Shown: positions 15,901 through 23,333, numbered from the stretch's first letter. The stretch: DNA of 25,240 nt from an uncultured Candidatus Saccharibacteria bacterium (GCA_937974295.1 CALBWN010000062.1:1-25240), one strand, 5' to 3'. Notes: generated by a model from the letters alone, not told the origin. Numbers and translations are program-made.

Positions 15901-16402
15901 CCAAGCAGAAGACTACGACAATGCTGACCAGTTGCTCTACCCGGATGAGCAAGCTGACTCTCATGCAGTATCGGCCGATGGGGCAGGACAGCAGTTTGCA
16001 GAAGATGAGATTGACCTGAGCTTGCCCGTGCCTGGCCCTGGCGAGCCAGATATCGACTACTACGGCGAAGCAGAGCGAGTCGAAGCTGAGCCAATGACGG
16101 TGGAGACTGAGTGGGATGATGAGCCAACCGCGAGCGACCAAGCACACGTCAATACCATCGAAGAAGCGGCTGCCACCACCCAAAATGGCGACACTGCGCT
16201 CGCCCTCCACCAAGCACTCCAAGAAGAGAACGAAGGCAATGTCGTTGCACCAATTTACAGTGCTGAGGAATTTACCCGCGCACCAAAGAAGTCGCGCCGC
16301 CGCCCCGAGCAAGCCGCCGGCTGGATTTGGCTGCTGTGGATCGTCATGCTATTGGCACTTGGTGCTGGCCTTGGCGCGGTCTATTACACACTCTTTACCT
16401 AG
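12917..16402 (+). CDS. Large acidic, disordered, tail-anchored membrane protein, 1161 aa
   Basis: I do not recognise a family. The N-terminus (PDIDFDELDRAVHDLMRQSG) looks like a short amphipathic helix; then over 1100 residues of Ala-, Asp-, Glu-, Thr-, Ser- and Pro-rich sequence follow, with no predicted globular domain. The last 26 residues are a single hydrophobic helix (W-I-W-L-L-W to the end) preceded by the basic cluster KKSRRR, which predicts a tail anchor with the bulk in the cytoplasm. Short repeats stand out: QLLYAPE (456), QLYAPTTPLFAP (683), HLFAPHD (941), QLLYPDE (1005), and two basic islands RRRGVTIMPLS (143) and RRQGAVVEPLT (807). The start at 12917 has AAAGGA eight bases upstream and is preferred to 12887. 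The helicase gene follows from its own promoter. It may be a membrane-linked scaffold; that is inference only. Confidence 0.75.
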   Translation: MPDIDFDELDRAVHDLMRQSGQLPTTPDKPSEAPATTPSKDSASSSTQQAASPQQTTPVTTPARPEASDGTQGASTSSVQDNNTSTGSVQQADSPDTATPAKQSPALAPRDNTNSTDETVQTDDSTTVADATSDSEAGSTPTRRRGVTIMPLSQQPDGAELAGESYESAEPEPAVDRARALSESVVASEREPASMPANLEQTDAVDDAESTQATSVDTATPMQTTTDDMPSQSQPAAVVTVDPDDIITPASDDDDEDDDVYADRAQFFGRPAARPFVASPARKATPVDDVAPTTDSDTPASAAKTDNVASSISSDNVASEEASAAATEEETPATIEQVESETPTMPYQFAGEDAEGDDEDEALVRHPNEVNQAQTDAAEPVQVSVVDDLDDAFAPQPLVIPPPTEEESDTSLPPAEVVVKPADDAYTANNVPVVAPQDEPDNTTSVSDTDEANDDQLLYAPETSASTDMPVALSGDDTSDSEVVQPLDQSLDEPAWPELQYDESGNIPGVQASDIDHATPAWSEVATDSTSVADDSQTAAQVADADMLSEHVSFGDEGMPWQDELAAPSTQSHVDDVAPAELLTAERAIPDAAVANDNPSPQPEETRTEDAMPEAHIDRPLPLLSTYNEHRATPEPYLDTPLPDSHEEANAIDATDVAQNTNDTAQNTVAMQLSDTPDGQPEQLYAPTTPLFAPADDVVAKAQQIIAARPETSTNDTPTSPQKEEDMPENAPEVVPIALSQSADQQTEPSAADASAMHTADETTPTEPSSDQAAAPSIQRPRGRFMDIVGGAAPVAAAAQAARPRVRRQGAVVEPLTSSAPVVGMDIRPAPGHEPVQHYTGAASSPSASDEAKASDVATPDGAPSADALDLQPGDEKPLSYTPFLPDAETKVDKRPLGGADTLVGDAPTLADTTPMGMYHDEPGAFGIAPADNNEPSAPPHLFAPHDEHASAEQFIDALTDTSENAPSLYPTDGHYPLPEQDTREVATPHDELSYQAEDYDNADQLLYPDEQADSHAVSADGAGQQFAEDEIDLSLPVPGPGEPDIDYYGEAERVEAEPMTVETEWDDEPTASDQAHVNTIEEAAATTQNGDTALALHQALQEENEGNVVAPIYSAEEFTRAPKKSRRRPEQAAGWIWLLWIVMLLALGAGLGAVYYTLFT

Positions 16403-16423
16403 CATCAGTGCAGCAGCATCCGG

Positions 16424-16429
16424 TATAAT
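16424..16429 (+). promoter_or_regulatory. -10 box of the UvrD/PcrA gene, nearly leaderless
   Basis: TATAAT at 16424-16429 stands eight bases before the ATG at 16438, in the 35-nt gap after the acidic protein. The predicted start (about 16436) leaves a leader of 0-3 nt. No Shine-Dalgarno and no good -35 are seen. Confidence 0.55.
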
Positions 16430-16437
16430 AGGCTACT

Positions 16438-18585
16438 ATGGATATACTTGATGGATTGAACGACGCCCAGCGGTCGGCAGTGGTCGCATCTGATGGCCCG
16501 GTCTTGATTCTCGCGGGGGCGGGTAGTGGCAAGACAAAAACACTGACGCATCGCATTGCCTACCTCCTAACCGAGCAGGGCATCTGGCCGAATGAGGTCT
16601 TGGCTGTTACCTTCACCAACAAAGCAGCCCGCGAGATGCGCCAGCGCCTCTGGCAGATTGCTGGGCACACCCAGACAAACTCACCCCACACACCGCCAAC
16701 CGACCAACCACCTCGCTCCTTCATGCCATGGATGGGGACATTCCATGGTATTTGCGTGCGGATATTGCGGCGTGACGGCGCGGCCATCAGCATTCCACCA
16801 AATTTCGTAATTTACGACGAAGACGACCGCCAAGGGCTCATCAAACAAGCGATGAAGCAGCTCTCCGTTGGTACAGACAAGCTCAAGCCGCGTGCCGCCA
16901 GTGCAGCGATTAGCAAAGCCAAGAATCAGCTCCTCTCGCCCAGCGACTATGCGGCTAGTGCGCGGTTTCCCTTCCAGCAGGCGGTGGCAGAGATCTATCA
17001 GCTGTATGAGCAGCTGCTGGCCGATGCAGGTGCACTCGATTTTGATGACCTCTTGCTCGAGACGGTACGCCTCCTGCGTGACCACTCGGCGGTGCGTCAG
17101 CGCTATCAGGCGCAATTTAAGCATATTCTCGTTGACGAGTATCAGGATACAAATGCCGCGCAGTATCAGATCATTAAGCTGCTAGTCAACTCACAGCGCA
17201 ATATCTGCGTAGTAGGGGATGATTGGCAGTCGATCTATAGCTGGCGTGGCGCAGATTTTACGAATATTCTCAACTTCGAGCGCGACTTCCCGGGGGCACT
17301 GGTGGTGAAGCTCGAGCAAAATTATCGCTCAACGGGCGCCATTCTCGAAGCTGCTGGCAATGTGATTAACAAAAATCAGCAGCGGACGGATAAAACCCTC
17401 TGGACGGCAGCAGGCCCAGGTGCACCAGTGCAAGTACAAGCTGCTTATGATGAAGCAGAGGAGGCATATACCATTGCCAGCCAGATTGCTGCGCAGGTGG
17501 CGACAGGTGAGCGCGACTATAGCGACTTTGCTGTTTTGTACCGTACCAATGCCCAGAGCTATGCCTTCGAGCGGGCCTTCAACCAGCAGCGCGTGCCATA
17601 TCAGTTGGTCGGTGGGGTGCGGTTTTATGACCGTAAGGAGATTAAGGATGTCTTGGCCTATCTGCGTCTTATCTACCAGCCAAATGACCGCGTGAGCTTT
17701 AGCCGGATTGCTAATGTACCAACGCGGGGGATCGGCGCAACGAGCCTGGAGAAATTCCTCATCTGGCAGGGCACTAGCGGGCTCGATATCATTAGTGCGC
17801 TGGTTAATGCCAGCCAGGCAGCGGCACTGACGAAGCGGGCGCAGACTACCCTGACGCAGCTGGGCCAGTTGTTACGAGGCTTCCAGGCGCAGGTCGAGGC
17901 CGCGGCTGATCCAAGTCAACTGATTGATGATGTGATTACTAAGACGGGCTACCGCAATTATATCCTTGATGGCTCGCCTCAGGCTGATGATCGCGAGGCT
18001 AACCTCAGTGTGTTATTGTCTGATGCGCGGGCCTTTGCCAGCATGCCAGACTTTCTTGAGGAAGTTGCGCTTATGTCTTCGGTCGACCAAGCGACGGATG
18101 CGCACAGCGTGACGCTTATGACGCTTCATGCTGCCAAGGGGCTGGAGTTTCCGGTGGTGTATATGGTGGGGCTTGAGGATGGCCTATTTCCCAGTGCCAG
18201 GGCACTCGAGGAGGGGCCAGCCGCACTCGAAGAGGAGCGTCGTCTCTGTTATGTCGGGATGACACGCGCTCGGCAGGAACTCTATATGAGCTATGCGCAG
18301 AGCCGCTTGCAATTTGGTAGCCGCAGCTACAACAGCCCATCACGCTTTCTCGACGATATGGGCATGAGCCTGTCGATGGTGCATGCCGAGCCAGCCACAC
18401 CCGTGTATGACGATGCGCTGGATGAGGTCATGCCATATGAGGTTGGTGATATGGTACGGTCGCTCCAGTTTGGCGATGGTGAGGTGATCGACATCGATGG
18501 TATGGCAGTGAGCGTGCACTTTGCAAATGGCTCTACCAAGAAACTCAATGTGCAATATGCCCGCCTCGAGAAAATTACCGGCTAA
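16438..18585 (+). CDS. UvrD/PcrA-type 3'-5' DNA helicase
   Basis: A superfamily 1A helicase of 715 residues, the normal PcrA/UvrD size, acting in nucleotide excision repair, replication restart and clearing of proteins from DNA. Motifs in order: Q motif L-N-D-A-Q-R-S-A-V, Walker A AGAGSGKT (26-33), TFTNKAAREM, GTFHGICVRILR, the DEYQDTN Walker B, V-V-G-D-D-W-Q-S-I-Y-S-W-R-G-A-D, QNYRS, LMTLHAAKGLEFPVVY and EEERRLCYVGMTRAR. The C-terminal 45 residues (Y-E-V-G-D-M-V to the end) form a Tudor-like domain as in PcrA, which binds RNA polymerase in other bacteria. PcrA and UvrD cannot be separated by sequence alone. It is probably read from a start almost at its own ATG. Confidence 0.93.
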   Translation: MDILDGLNDAQRSAVVASDGPVLILAGAGSGKTKTLTHRIAYLLTEQGIWPNEVLAVTFTNKAAREMRQRLWQIAGHTQTNSPHTPPTDQPPRSFMPWMGTFHGICVRILRRDGAAISIPPNFVIYDEDDRQGLIKQAMKQLSVGTDKLKPRAASAAISKAKNQLLSPSDYAASARFPFQQAVAEIYQLYEQLLADAGALDFDDLLLETVRLLRDHSAVRQRYQAQFKHILVDEYQDTNAAQYQIIKLLVNSQRNICVVGDDWQSIYSWRGADFTNILNFERDFPGALVVKLEQNYRSTGAILEAAGNVINKNQQRTDKTLWTAAGPGAPVQVQAAYDEAEEAYTIASQIAAQVATGERDYSDFAVLYRTNAQSYAFERAFNQQRVPYQLVGGVRFYDRKEIKDVLAYLRLIYQPNDRVSFSRIANVPTRGIGATSLEKFLIWQGTSGLDIISALVNASQAAALTKRAQTTLTQLGQLLRGFQAQVEAAADPSQLIDDVITKTGYRNYILDGSPQADDREANLSVLLSDARAFASMPDFLEEVALMSSVDQATDAHSVTLMTLHAAKGLEFPVVYMVGLEDGLFPSARALEEGPAALEEERRLCYVGMTRARQELYMSYAQSRLQFGSRSYNSPSRFLDDMGMSLSMVHAEPATPVYDDALDEVMPYEVGDMVRSLQFGDGEVIDIDGMAVSVHFANGSTKKLNVQYARLEKITG

Positions 18586-18609
18586 AACCAGCTATCATTG
18601 GCTAAAAAA

Positions 18610-18618
18610 TGCTATACT
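18610..18618 (+). promoter_or_regulatory. Extended -10 promoter of the MurE-like gene, leaderless
   Basis: TGC-TATACT at 18610-18618 with six bases to the ATG at 18625; the predicted start falls on the A of the ATG. No Shine-Dalgarno is present. Confidence 0.65.
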
Positions 18619-18624
18619 AAAAAA

Positions 18625-19911
18625 ATGAAAAACACACTTGTAAAGCAGCTGCGCCGCCTCTTGCCCGCAGCGATGATCCACACTCTTGAAGAAGCATATC
18701 GGAGGAGCCGCATTGCCCTGGTGGCAGCACGCTATGGCAACCCGGCCAAGCATCTGCGCGTTATTGCCGTGACGGGCACGAATGGTAAAACGACCACCGT
18801 TAACTACATCAACGAGATCCTTAAAGCCAGTGGCCGCCGCACCGCAATGTTCTCCACAGCGCTGATCGAGGTGGCAGGTCAGCGCCAACTCAACGACCTC
18901 AATGCGACGGTTGGCTCCACCGCGCGGATGCAGCAGTTCTTTGCCGAGGCGAAGCGAGCCAATGTGGATTTCGTCGTGCTAGAGATTACCAGCCACGCGC
19001 TTGATCAACATAAGCTTGATGGTGTGCCAATTGAAGTTGCAATCATGACCAACCTCACCCAAGACCACCTCGACTACCACAAGACAATGGAGCGCTATGC
19101 CGCCGCCAAGGGCAAACTCTTTGCCCGGAAGCCGCGCTTTATTGTGCTCAATCGTGATGACGAATGGTTTCCATTCTTTGACAAGTACACGGCGCGTGAG
19201 CAGAAGATTACCTATGGCCAAGACGCAGCTGCCACAGCCCGTATTTCGCAGGCAGCGACCCGCAAAGGAGGCGGCAGTGCAATAGTTCTTCTTGGTGATG
19301 CGACAAAGCTACCACTGACAACACATCTCCCAGGAGTGTTTAATATTTACAATATGACGGCTGCAGCGGCTGCTTGCCAATTGCTGGGCGTCGCACCAGC
19401 AGACATTGCTCGGGGCGTAGCTAACCTCACTGGTGTGCCAGGGCGCTTCGAGCGTGTACCGGTGGATACGCCATATGATGTGGTAGTCGATTATGCCCAC
19501 ACCCCTGATGCGCTTGAGAAGCTACTGACCTCAGCGCGGGCCATCACCAAGCAGCGTATCATCCTGGTCTTTGGTGCGACGGGCGATCGCGACAAGGCGA
19601 AGCGACCCATCATGGGCGAGATTGCTGCTCGCCTGGCCGATCAGATCATCGTTACCGACGAGGAGAGCTACAACGAAGAGCCAGCCGGCATCCGCCAGGC
19701 AATCCTGCGCGGCATTCACCAGGCTGGCGGGGCAGATCACACCAAGGAGATTGCCGACCGGCGCGAGGCTATTGCCCAGGCGCTCGCTATTGCTCAGGCG
19801 GGCGATACCATTCTTATTACTGGCATGGGCCACGAACAATTCCGTATCATTAATGGCCAGCGCCAACCGTGGAATGACGCGGCAGTGGTGCGAAGTTTAG
19901 TGAAGGGATAA
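18625..19911 (+). CDS. murE: MurE-like UDP-N-acetylmuramyl-tripeptide ligase, short N-terminus
   Basis: A Mur ligase of 428 residues that would add the third amino acid of the peptidoglycan stem peptide in the cytoplasm using ATP. Seen: P-loop GTNGKTTT (51-58), E-I-T-S-H-A-L-D, T-N-L-T-Q-D-H-L-D-Y-H, the Lys of YAAAKGKLF that is carbamylated in MurE, P-G-R-F-E-R-V, V-V-D-Y-A-H-T-P-D-A-L and a C-terminal ITGMGHEQF. Two things differ from classical MurE: only about 50 residues precede the P-loop instead of about 110, so most of the UDP-binding N-terminal domain is missing, and the amino-acid specificity tetrapeptide (DNPR for diaminopimelate, DNPA-type for lysine) is replaced by EESY at 346-349. 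An upstream TTG at 18598 would add nine residues but lies before the promoter box. Confidence 0.88.
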   Translation: MKNTLVKQLRRLLPAAMIHTLEEAYRRSRIALVAARYGNPAKHLRVIAVTGTNGKTTTVNYINEILKASGRRTAMFSTALIEVAGQRQLNDLNATVGSTARMQQFFAEAKRANVDFVVLEITSHALDQHKLDGVPIEVAIMTNLTQDHLDYHKTMERYAAAKGKLFARKPRFIVLNRDDEWFPFFDKYTAREQKITYGQDAAATARISQAATRKGGGSAIVLLGDATKLPLTTHLPGVFNIYNMTAAAAACQLLGVAPADIARGVANLTGVPGRFERVPVDTPYDVVVDYAHTPDALEKLLTSARAITKQRIILVFGATGDRDKAKRPIMGEIAARLADQIIVTDEESYNEEPAGIRQAILRGIHQAGGADHTKEIADRREAIAQALAIAQAGDTILITGMGHEQFRIINGQRQPWNDAAVVRSLVKG

Positions 19912-20001
19912 CTGTCTGATGTTAGGAGTGTTTCTGGTTAGTAAAGTCATTAGTTTATCTTGATGAATAAAACTATACTAGAAACTATAGCAACAGTATT
20001 G

Positions 20002-20007
20002 TATAAT
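20002..20007 (+). promoter_or_regulatory. -10 box of the transglutaminase-like gene
   Basis: TATAAT at 20002-20007, ten bases before the ATG at 20018; predicted leader about 4 nt, no Shine-Dalgarno. A second box TATACT is seen near 19973-19978. The 106-nt gap after the MurE-like gene contains only an imperfect A/T-rich stem and no good terminator. Confidence 0.5.
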
Positions 20008-20017
20008 TGATCTACTT

Positions 20018-21826
20018 ATGGCTCACCACGAAGAATCCGAAGAACGTGATCAACGACACTCAATACGCGACGCAATGGTACTGGAGCGAGTAACGTCGCC
20101 ACATGCGTTTCAGCAGCTCCTTTCGTTGGCGGAAGAAGTGTGTCTTTCTCGACCACTTCCACCAGTTGAGGTGTTGTCAGACATGGATGAAGCGCAGCAG
20201 GTCGTTGCTATGTATGGCGCACGAGGACTAAGGGATGCGATTGAGATCACTTTGCGTGGCGAAATGACAAATCATGCGCCAAACGCCTCGACATTGGCTG
20301 ATAGCATGACGGTTCGCTACCCAGAAGCAACTGGATACGAACAAGACTCACAGATGCTTGCACAGATAGAAGCATTTGGCGCGGCACTCCTTGATGAATC
20401 ATATAAAACACTCGGTGATGATGCTGATGAAATGCGCGATAAATTCATGCACGCTCAAACCTACGAAGAGAAAGATGAGGTCTTTGTTTGGCTACAAACA
20501 AGGATTGCTAAGATGACCAAAGGCGCTATAGAAGAAACTGAAGATGATGATATTGATCCACTCATTTATCACCCAGCACGGCTCTCGCCAAAGTTCGTTG
20601 GCGTGTATCCAGACATCAAACTTCCGCCAACCTGTCTTGGAGTGAGTGTTATAGCAGCAAGTTTTTTCCGTGCAGCTGGCGCGCCAGTTATGCACGCAGG
20701 AGTAATGCGTCGGGCGTATGATGATGACATGTCAAGCATATCATCCATGGCTTGGTATGCAGCAGAGGAAACAAAGCGTATTGCAGGTGATACTGCGCTC
20801 GGGCGGTCGCTGTTGCAGCGCGCAGAACAGATAAACGAAGGGTTGAAGCAAAATGATATAGGATACCATGCCTCTACTCTTGTGCGTATTGGCGAAGGAG
20901 AATGGTGTCAGTTCGATCCAAATTATAAAGAAACAATACTATGGGATGGCTCTCAGGCTCAGGCACGTAATCTTGATAAAATTTATGATATATTACAAGA
21001 TTTTCAACATGTGGCACCAAACCTCGAAATCGCACTCTATAGTGGAAGCGCCTCACCCTTAAGTGTTTACGGCTATCATGGATATTATCACGACGAAGCA
21101 CAGCTCTACAAAGCACGCAATACAATCGAATCTCTCATGACTAATGCAGATCCTGAAACGGCGCGGCAGCAGCTTTGCAATGAGCTTGCTCATGTTTATT
21201 TCGAACTATATAATCTCCCAGCTGAGCAATCTATTCATGAGCAAACACTATTTTTTGATCTCAATGAAGCTAACGTCAAGCTTGCCCTAGAAGCTCCTGA
21301 AGATGATGAGCCAGAAGAAGAGCTACCGCGGACGCCCTTTGAGGGGATTGTGATGGAGCTGATTGATAAATATATTTTCTATGGCGATCCTATCGAAGAA
21401 GTACTAGAACGCTGCAAGCATGACACTGCCTATCGAACGCGACGAGCAGACGACGCTCTCTCGATCTTGTTTGCAGTGCGTGCAACAGGTATTAGCCCCA
21501 TCAAGGATGTGCATCGCATGATTGAAGTTGGCAATGCAGAAATGCGGATTGGCTTTGCAGTGTTGAGTGATTTTGCATCGTATTTTGGGAGCGATCTCAC
21601 AACAGGCTTTTGGCACAGCAACTGGCCAAGCCTTATTCCGGTTACTGAACGGCTTGATGATGCTCAAACTGATGGTGAAAAAGTATTAGCTATTCGAGCG
21701 CTGGCAACAGCCGCAGGCCGGTCTTTGACGTACCTAAGGGAATATGATAAGATGATGACTGATTTTGCTCAGGACGCCTTGAGAGGAGGTGAGATAGATG
21801 AGCACGATCAGTCCAAAGAGGCTTGA
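20018..21826 (+). CDS. Transglutaminase-like (papain-fold) protein of unknown role, 602 aa
   Basis: No named family is recognised, but the middle has the pattern of a transglutaminase-like cysteine enzyme: LPPTCLGVSVIAASFFRAAG with Cys206 at the start of a helix, Y-H-A-S-T-L-V with His284 on a strand, and W-C-Q-F-D-P-N with Asp300 on the next strand. This Cys-His-Asp order and spacing are those of the fold, which includes proteases, peptide N-glycanases and crosslinkers. Residues 1-190 are helical and acidic; residues 370-602 are helical, perhaps repeat-like, with an acidic EDDEPEEELP patch near 427. No signal peptide or membrane segment, so it is probably cytosolic. Its 3' end overlaps a 56-codon gene that has a strong ribosome site. 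The substrate is unknown. Confidence 0.6.
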   Translation: MAHHEESEERDQRHSIRDAMVLERVTSPHAFQQLLSLAEEVCLSRPLPPVEVLSDMDEAQQVVAMYGARGLRDAIEITLRGEMTNHAPNASTLADSMTVRYPEATGYEQDSQMLAQIEAFGAALLDESYKTLGDDADEMRDKFMHAQTYEEKDEVFVWLQTRIAKMTKGAIEETEDDDIDPLIYHPARLSPKFVGVYPDIKLPPTCLGVSVIAASFFRAAGAPVMHAGVMRRAYDDDMSSISSMAWYAAEETKRIAGDTALGRSLLQRAEQINEGLKQNDIGYHASTLVRIGEGEWCQFDPNYKETILWDGSQAQARNLDKIYDILQDFQHVAPNLEIALYSGSASPLSVYGYHGYYHDEAQLYKARNTIESLMTNADPETARQQLCNELAHVYFELYNLPAEQSIHEQTLFFDLNEANVKLALEAPEDDEPEEELPRTPFEGIVMELIDKYIFYGDPIEEVLERCKHDTAYRTRRADDALSILFAVRATGISPIKDVHRMIEVGNAEMRIGFAVLSDFASYFGSDLTTGFWHSNWPSLIPVTERLDDAQTDGEKVLAIRALATAAGRSLTYLREYDKMMTDFAQDALRGGEIDEHDQSKEA

Positions 21827-21968
21827 GAAGCTTCTTGACGAGGGTTCTGGTCTCGATTCAGAGACCAGGAAAAAAATTGAGGAGGCTAACAAGCCTTCTC
21901 AATCAAAGCGATGGGGGTGGGGACATGGAGCCCCCGCACCCAAAGACGTCAAGGTTAATCCTCTCTAA
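21798..21968 (+). CDS. Small protein of 56 aa, coupled to the transglutaminase-like gene
   Basis: This frame begins inside the end of the 602-residue gene (29-nt overlap, other frame) with GGAGG nine bases before its ATG, the best ribosome site in this part of the window, so it is very probably translated. The product has a charged helical N-terminal half (MSTISPKRLEKLLDEG, then ETRKKIEEANKP) and a distinctive tail with SKRWGWGHGAPAPKD ending V-N-P-L. It has no signal peptide or membrane helix. The last codons and the stop lie inside a perfect 17-bp inverted repeat. I do not recognise a family. Possible roles include a partner, substrate or regulator of the upstream protein; none is shown. 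Confidence 0.65.
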   Translation: MSTISPKRLEKLLDEGSGLDSETRKKIEEANKPSQSKRWGWGHGAPAPKDVKVNPL

Positions 21969-21985
21969 GGATTAACCTTGACGTC
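21945..21985. repeat. Perfect 17-bp inverted repeat around the stop codon of the small gene
   Basis: GACGTCAAGGTTAATCC (21945-21961) and its exact reverse complement (21969-21985) flank the 7-nt loop TCTCTAA, whose last three bases are the stop codon. No T-run follows, since the next base begins another stem. In the mRNA this hairpin would sit directly on the last six sense codons and the stop. Confidence 0.85.
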
Positions 21986-22061
21986 GCCCAGCACTGTGTC
22001 TCAATATCCTGCTTTGGCAGTAGAGATTGATTGATGCAGTGCTGGGCATCACCCTTGATGC
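21986..22061 (+). other. Abutting stem-loops, possible structured RNA 3' end
   Basis: GCCCAGCACTG (21986-21996) pairs perfectly with CAGTGCTGGGC (22037-22047). It encloses TCAAT (22001-22005) with ATTGA (22026-22030) and CTGC-TTTG-GCAG (22009-22020). GCATCA (22046-22051), loop CCCT, TGATGC (22056-22061) follows. The first stem starts at the base after the 17-bp repeat ends, so the two can stack end to end. No protein gene is seen in 21969-22163. Confidence 0.6.
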
Positions 22062-22094
22062 TATTGATGACACCTGTTAGAGAGAGCACTTTGT

Positions 22095-22115
22095 AGGCTA
22101 TCCACTAGCTTTTTT
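22095..22115 (+). terminator. Weak intrinsic terminator-like site
   Basis: A 5-6 bp stem (AGGCTA at 22095-22100 with TAGCTT from 22106, including a G-T pair) and the six-T run 22110-22115 could end the transcript of the 602-residue gene before the next promoter box at 22129. Confidence 0.35.
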
Positions 22116-22125
22116 ACCTATATTT

Positions 22126-22160
22126 TGCTATACTACATCGTAGCGTATATTACTACGTAG
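22126..22160 (+). promoter_or_regulatory. Extended -10 promoter of the Rpf-like gene with nearby palindromes
   Basis: TGC-TATACT (22126-22134) gives a predicted start near 22141 and a leader of about 23 nt without a Shine-Dalgarno. CTAC-ATC-GTAG (22133-22143) and CTACGTAG (22153-22160) are related palindromes around the start and in the leader, possible operators. A second -10-like TATATT lies at 22147-22152. Confidence 0.45.
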
Positions 22161-22163
22161 ATT

Positions 22164-23333
22164 ATGATACAGTCTATTCCATTTTTGAAGTTTCTCTCGC
22201 CACGCAATCTTGCTGTCGCTGGTATGGTTGCGCTGGTTGGTATTGGCTTGTGGCGGATTCCGTCTGTCCATGCGGCGTCGCGCCAGCCGGGTAGTGGTGA
22301 GCATATCATCACACTGCACGAAGGCGCAGCCAAGCGCGGGTTCTATACCAAGGCGACTACCTTGCGTGATGCGTTGCGTGAGGCAAATGTGCGACTGGAT
22401 AGCAAAGATCGCACTGAGCCTGAGCTTGATACACCACTAGAGAGCGCTTCGTACGAAGTAAACATCTATCGAGCGCGGCCAGTGGTGATTCGCGATGGTG
22501 GGGCAGATACGAAGCTTATCACCGCTTATCGCACGGGCAAGCAGATTGCTGAGCAGGCGGGTATTCCACTGCACGATGAAGACCAAGCGGTGCTGGCTCG
22601 CTCGCGCGATATCATTGCTGATGGGGCAGCGGAGGTAATGACGATCCGCCGCGCAACACCCTTTACGCTTGTATTTTATGGCAAAACCATCCAGGCGTAC
22701 ACGATGGAGAAGACGGTCGGCGCAATGCTTAAGGCTAAGAAAATTACCCTAGGTGCTGATGATACGCTATCGGTACCGGTTAATGCGCCACTGACGACTG
22801 GTATGACAGTAGAGCTCTGGCGTAATGGTAAGCAGACGGTGACGGTAGAGGAAGAAGTCGATTTCAAGACGGAGGAGATTAAGGATGCCGACCGCGAGCG
22901 TGGCAAAAAAGAAGTCAAGACCGAGGGCAAGAAGGGTAAGAAGGCTGTAACGTACGAGATTATCATGAAGAATGGCCGCGAAGAGTCGCGCAAGCAGCTC
23001 AGCAGTGTGGTGACGCAAGAGCCAGTTAATCGGGTAGAGATCGTCGGGACAAAGAAGAAGTCAGTCGATACTACCTTTAGTGGTGACTTTGCGGGGGCAC
23101 TAGCGAAGCTACGTAGCTGTGAGGGGAGTTATACCTCCAACACTGGAAATGGTTACTACGGTGCGTACCAATTTGACATCAAGACCTGGGGTGGCTTTGG
23201 TGGCTACGCCAATGCAGCAGAAGCACCACCAGAGGTCCAAGACCAAAAAGCTTGGGAGACGTACCAGCGTCGTGGCTGGCAGCCCTGGCCAACCTGTAAG
23301 AATAAGATGGGGCTGCAAGACATCTACCGCTAG
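22164..23333 (+). CDS. RpfB-like muralytic protein (DUF348 repeats, G5 domain, Rpf transglycosylase domain)
   Basis: A secreted or membrane-anchored peptidoglycan-cleaving protein of 389 residues resembling resuscitation-promoting factors of Actinobacteria. A hydrophobic N-terminal segment (about 14-37) ends in S-V-H-A-A-S, a plausible signal cleavage site. Three DUF348-like repeats follow to about residue 215, then a G5 domain with V-T-V-E-E-E-V-D-F and V-E-I-V-G-T-K, carrying an unusual Lys-rich insert (near 255-270). The C-terminal Rpf domain has the catalytic Glu320 in S-C-E-G-S, TGNGYYGAYQFD, T-W-G-G-F-G-G, and the Cys pair C319/C378, with G-W-Q-P-W-P-T-C near the end. It should cut the glycan strand of its own wall or perhaps that of a host cell. 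The next gene is a paralogue. Confidence 0.88.
   Translation: MIQSIPFLKFLSPRNLAVAGMVALVGIGLWRIPSVHAASRQPGSGEHIITLHEGAAKRGFYTKATTLRDALREANVRLDSKDRTEPELDTPLESASYEVNIYRARPVVIRDGGADTKLITAYRTGKQIAEQAGIPLHDEDQAVLARSRDIIADGAAEVMTIRRATPFTLVFYGKTIQAYTMEKTVGAMLKAKKITLGADDTLSVPVNAPLTTGMTVELWRNGKQTVTVEEEVDFKTEEIKDADRERGKKEVKTEGKKGKKAVTYEIIMKNGREESRKQLSSVVTQEPVNRVEIVGTKKKSVDTTFSGDFAGALAKLRSCEGSYTSNTGNGYYGAYQFDIKTWGGFGGYANAAEAPPEVQDQKAWETYQRRGWQPWPTCKNKMGLQDIYR

Noticed and set aside
20018..21968. A lasso-peptide locus, because lasso B proteins are transglutaminase-like
   Set aside because: The 602-aa protein is far larger than a lasso protease, and no asparagine-synthetase-like cyclase or exporter is present.
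21945..21985. The 17-bp inverted repeat as a simple intrinsic terminator
   Set aside because: No T-run follows on either strand; another perfect stem begins at the very next base.
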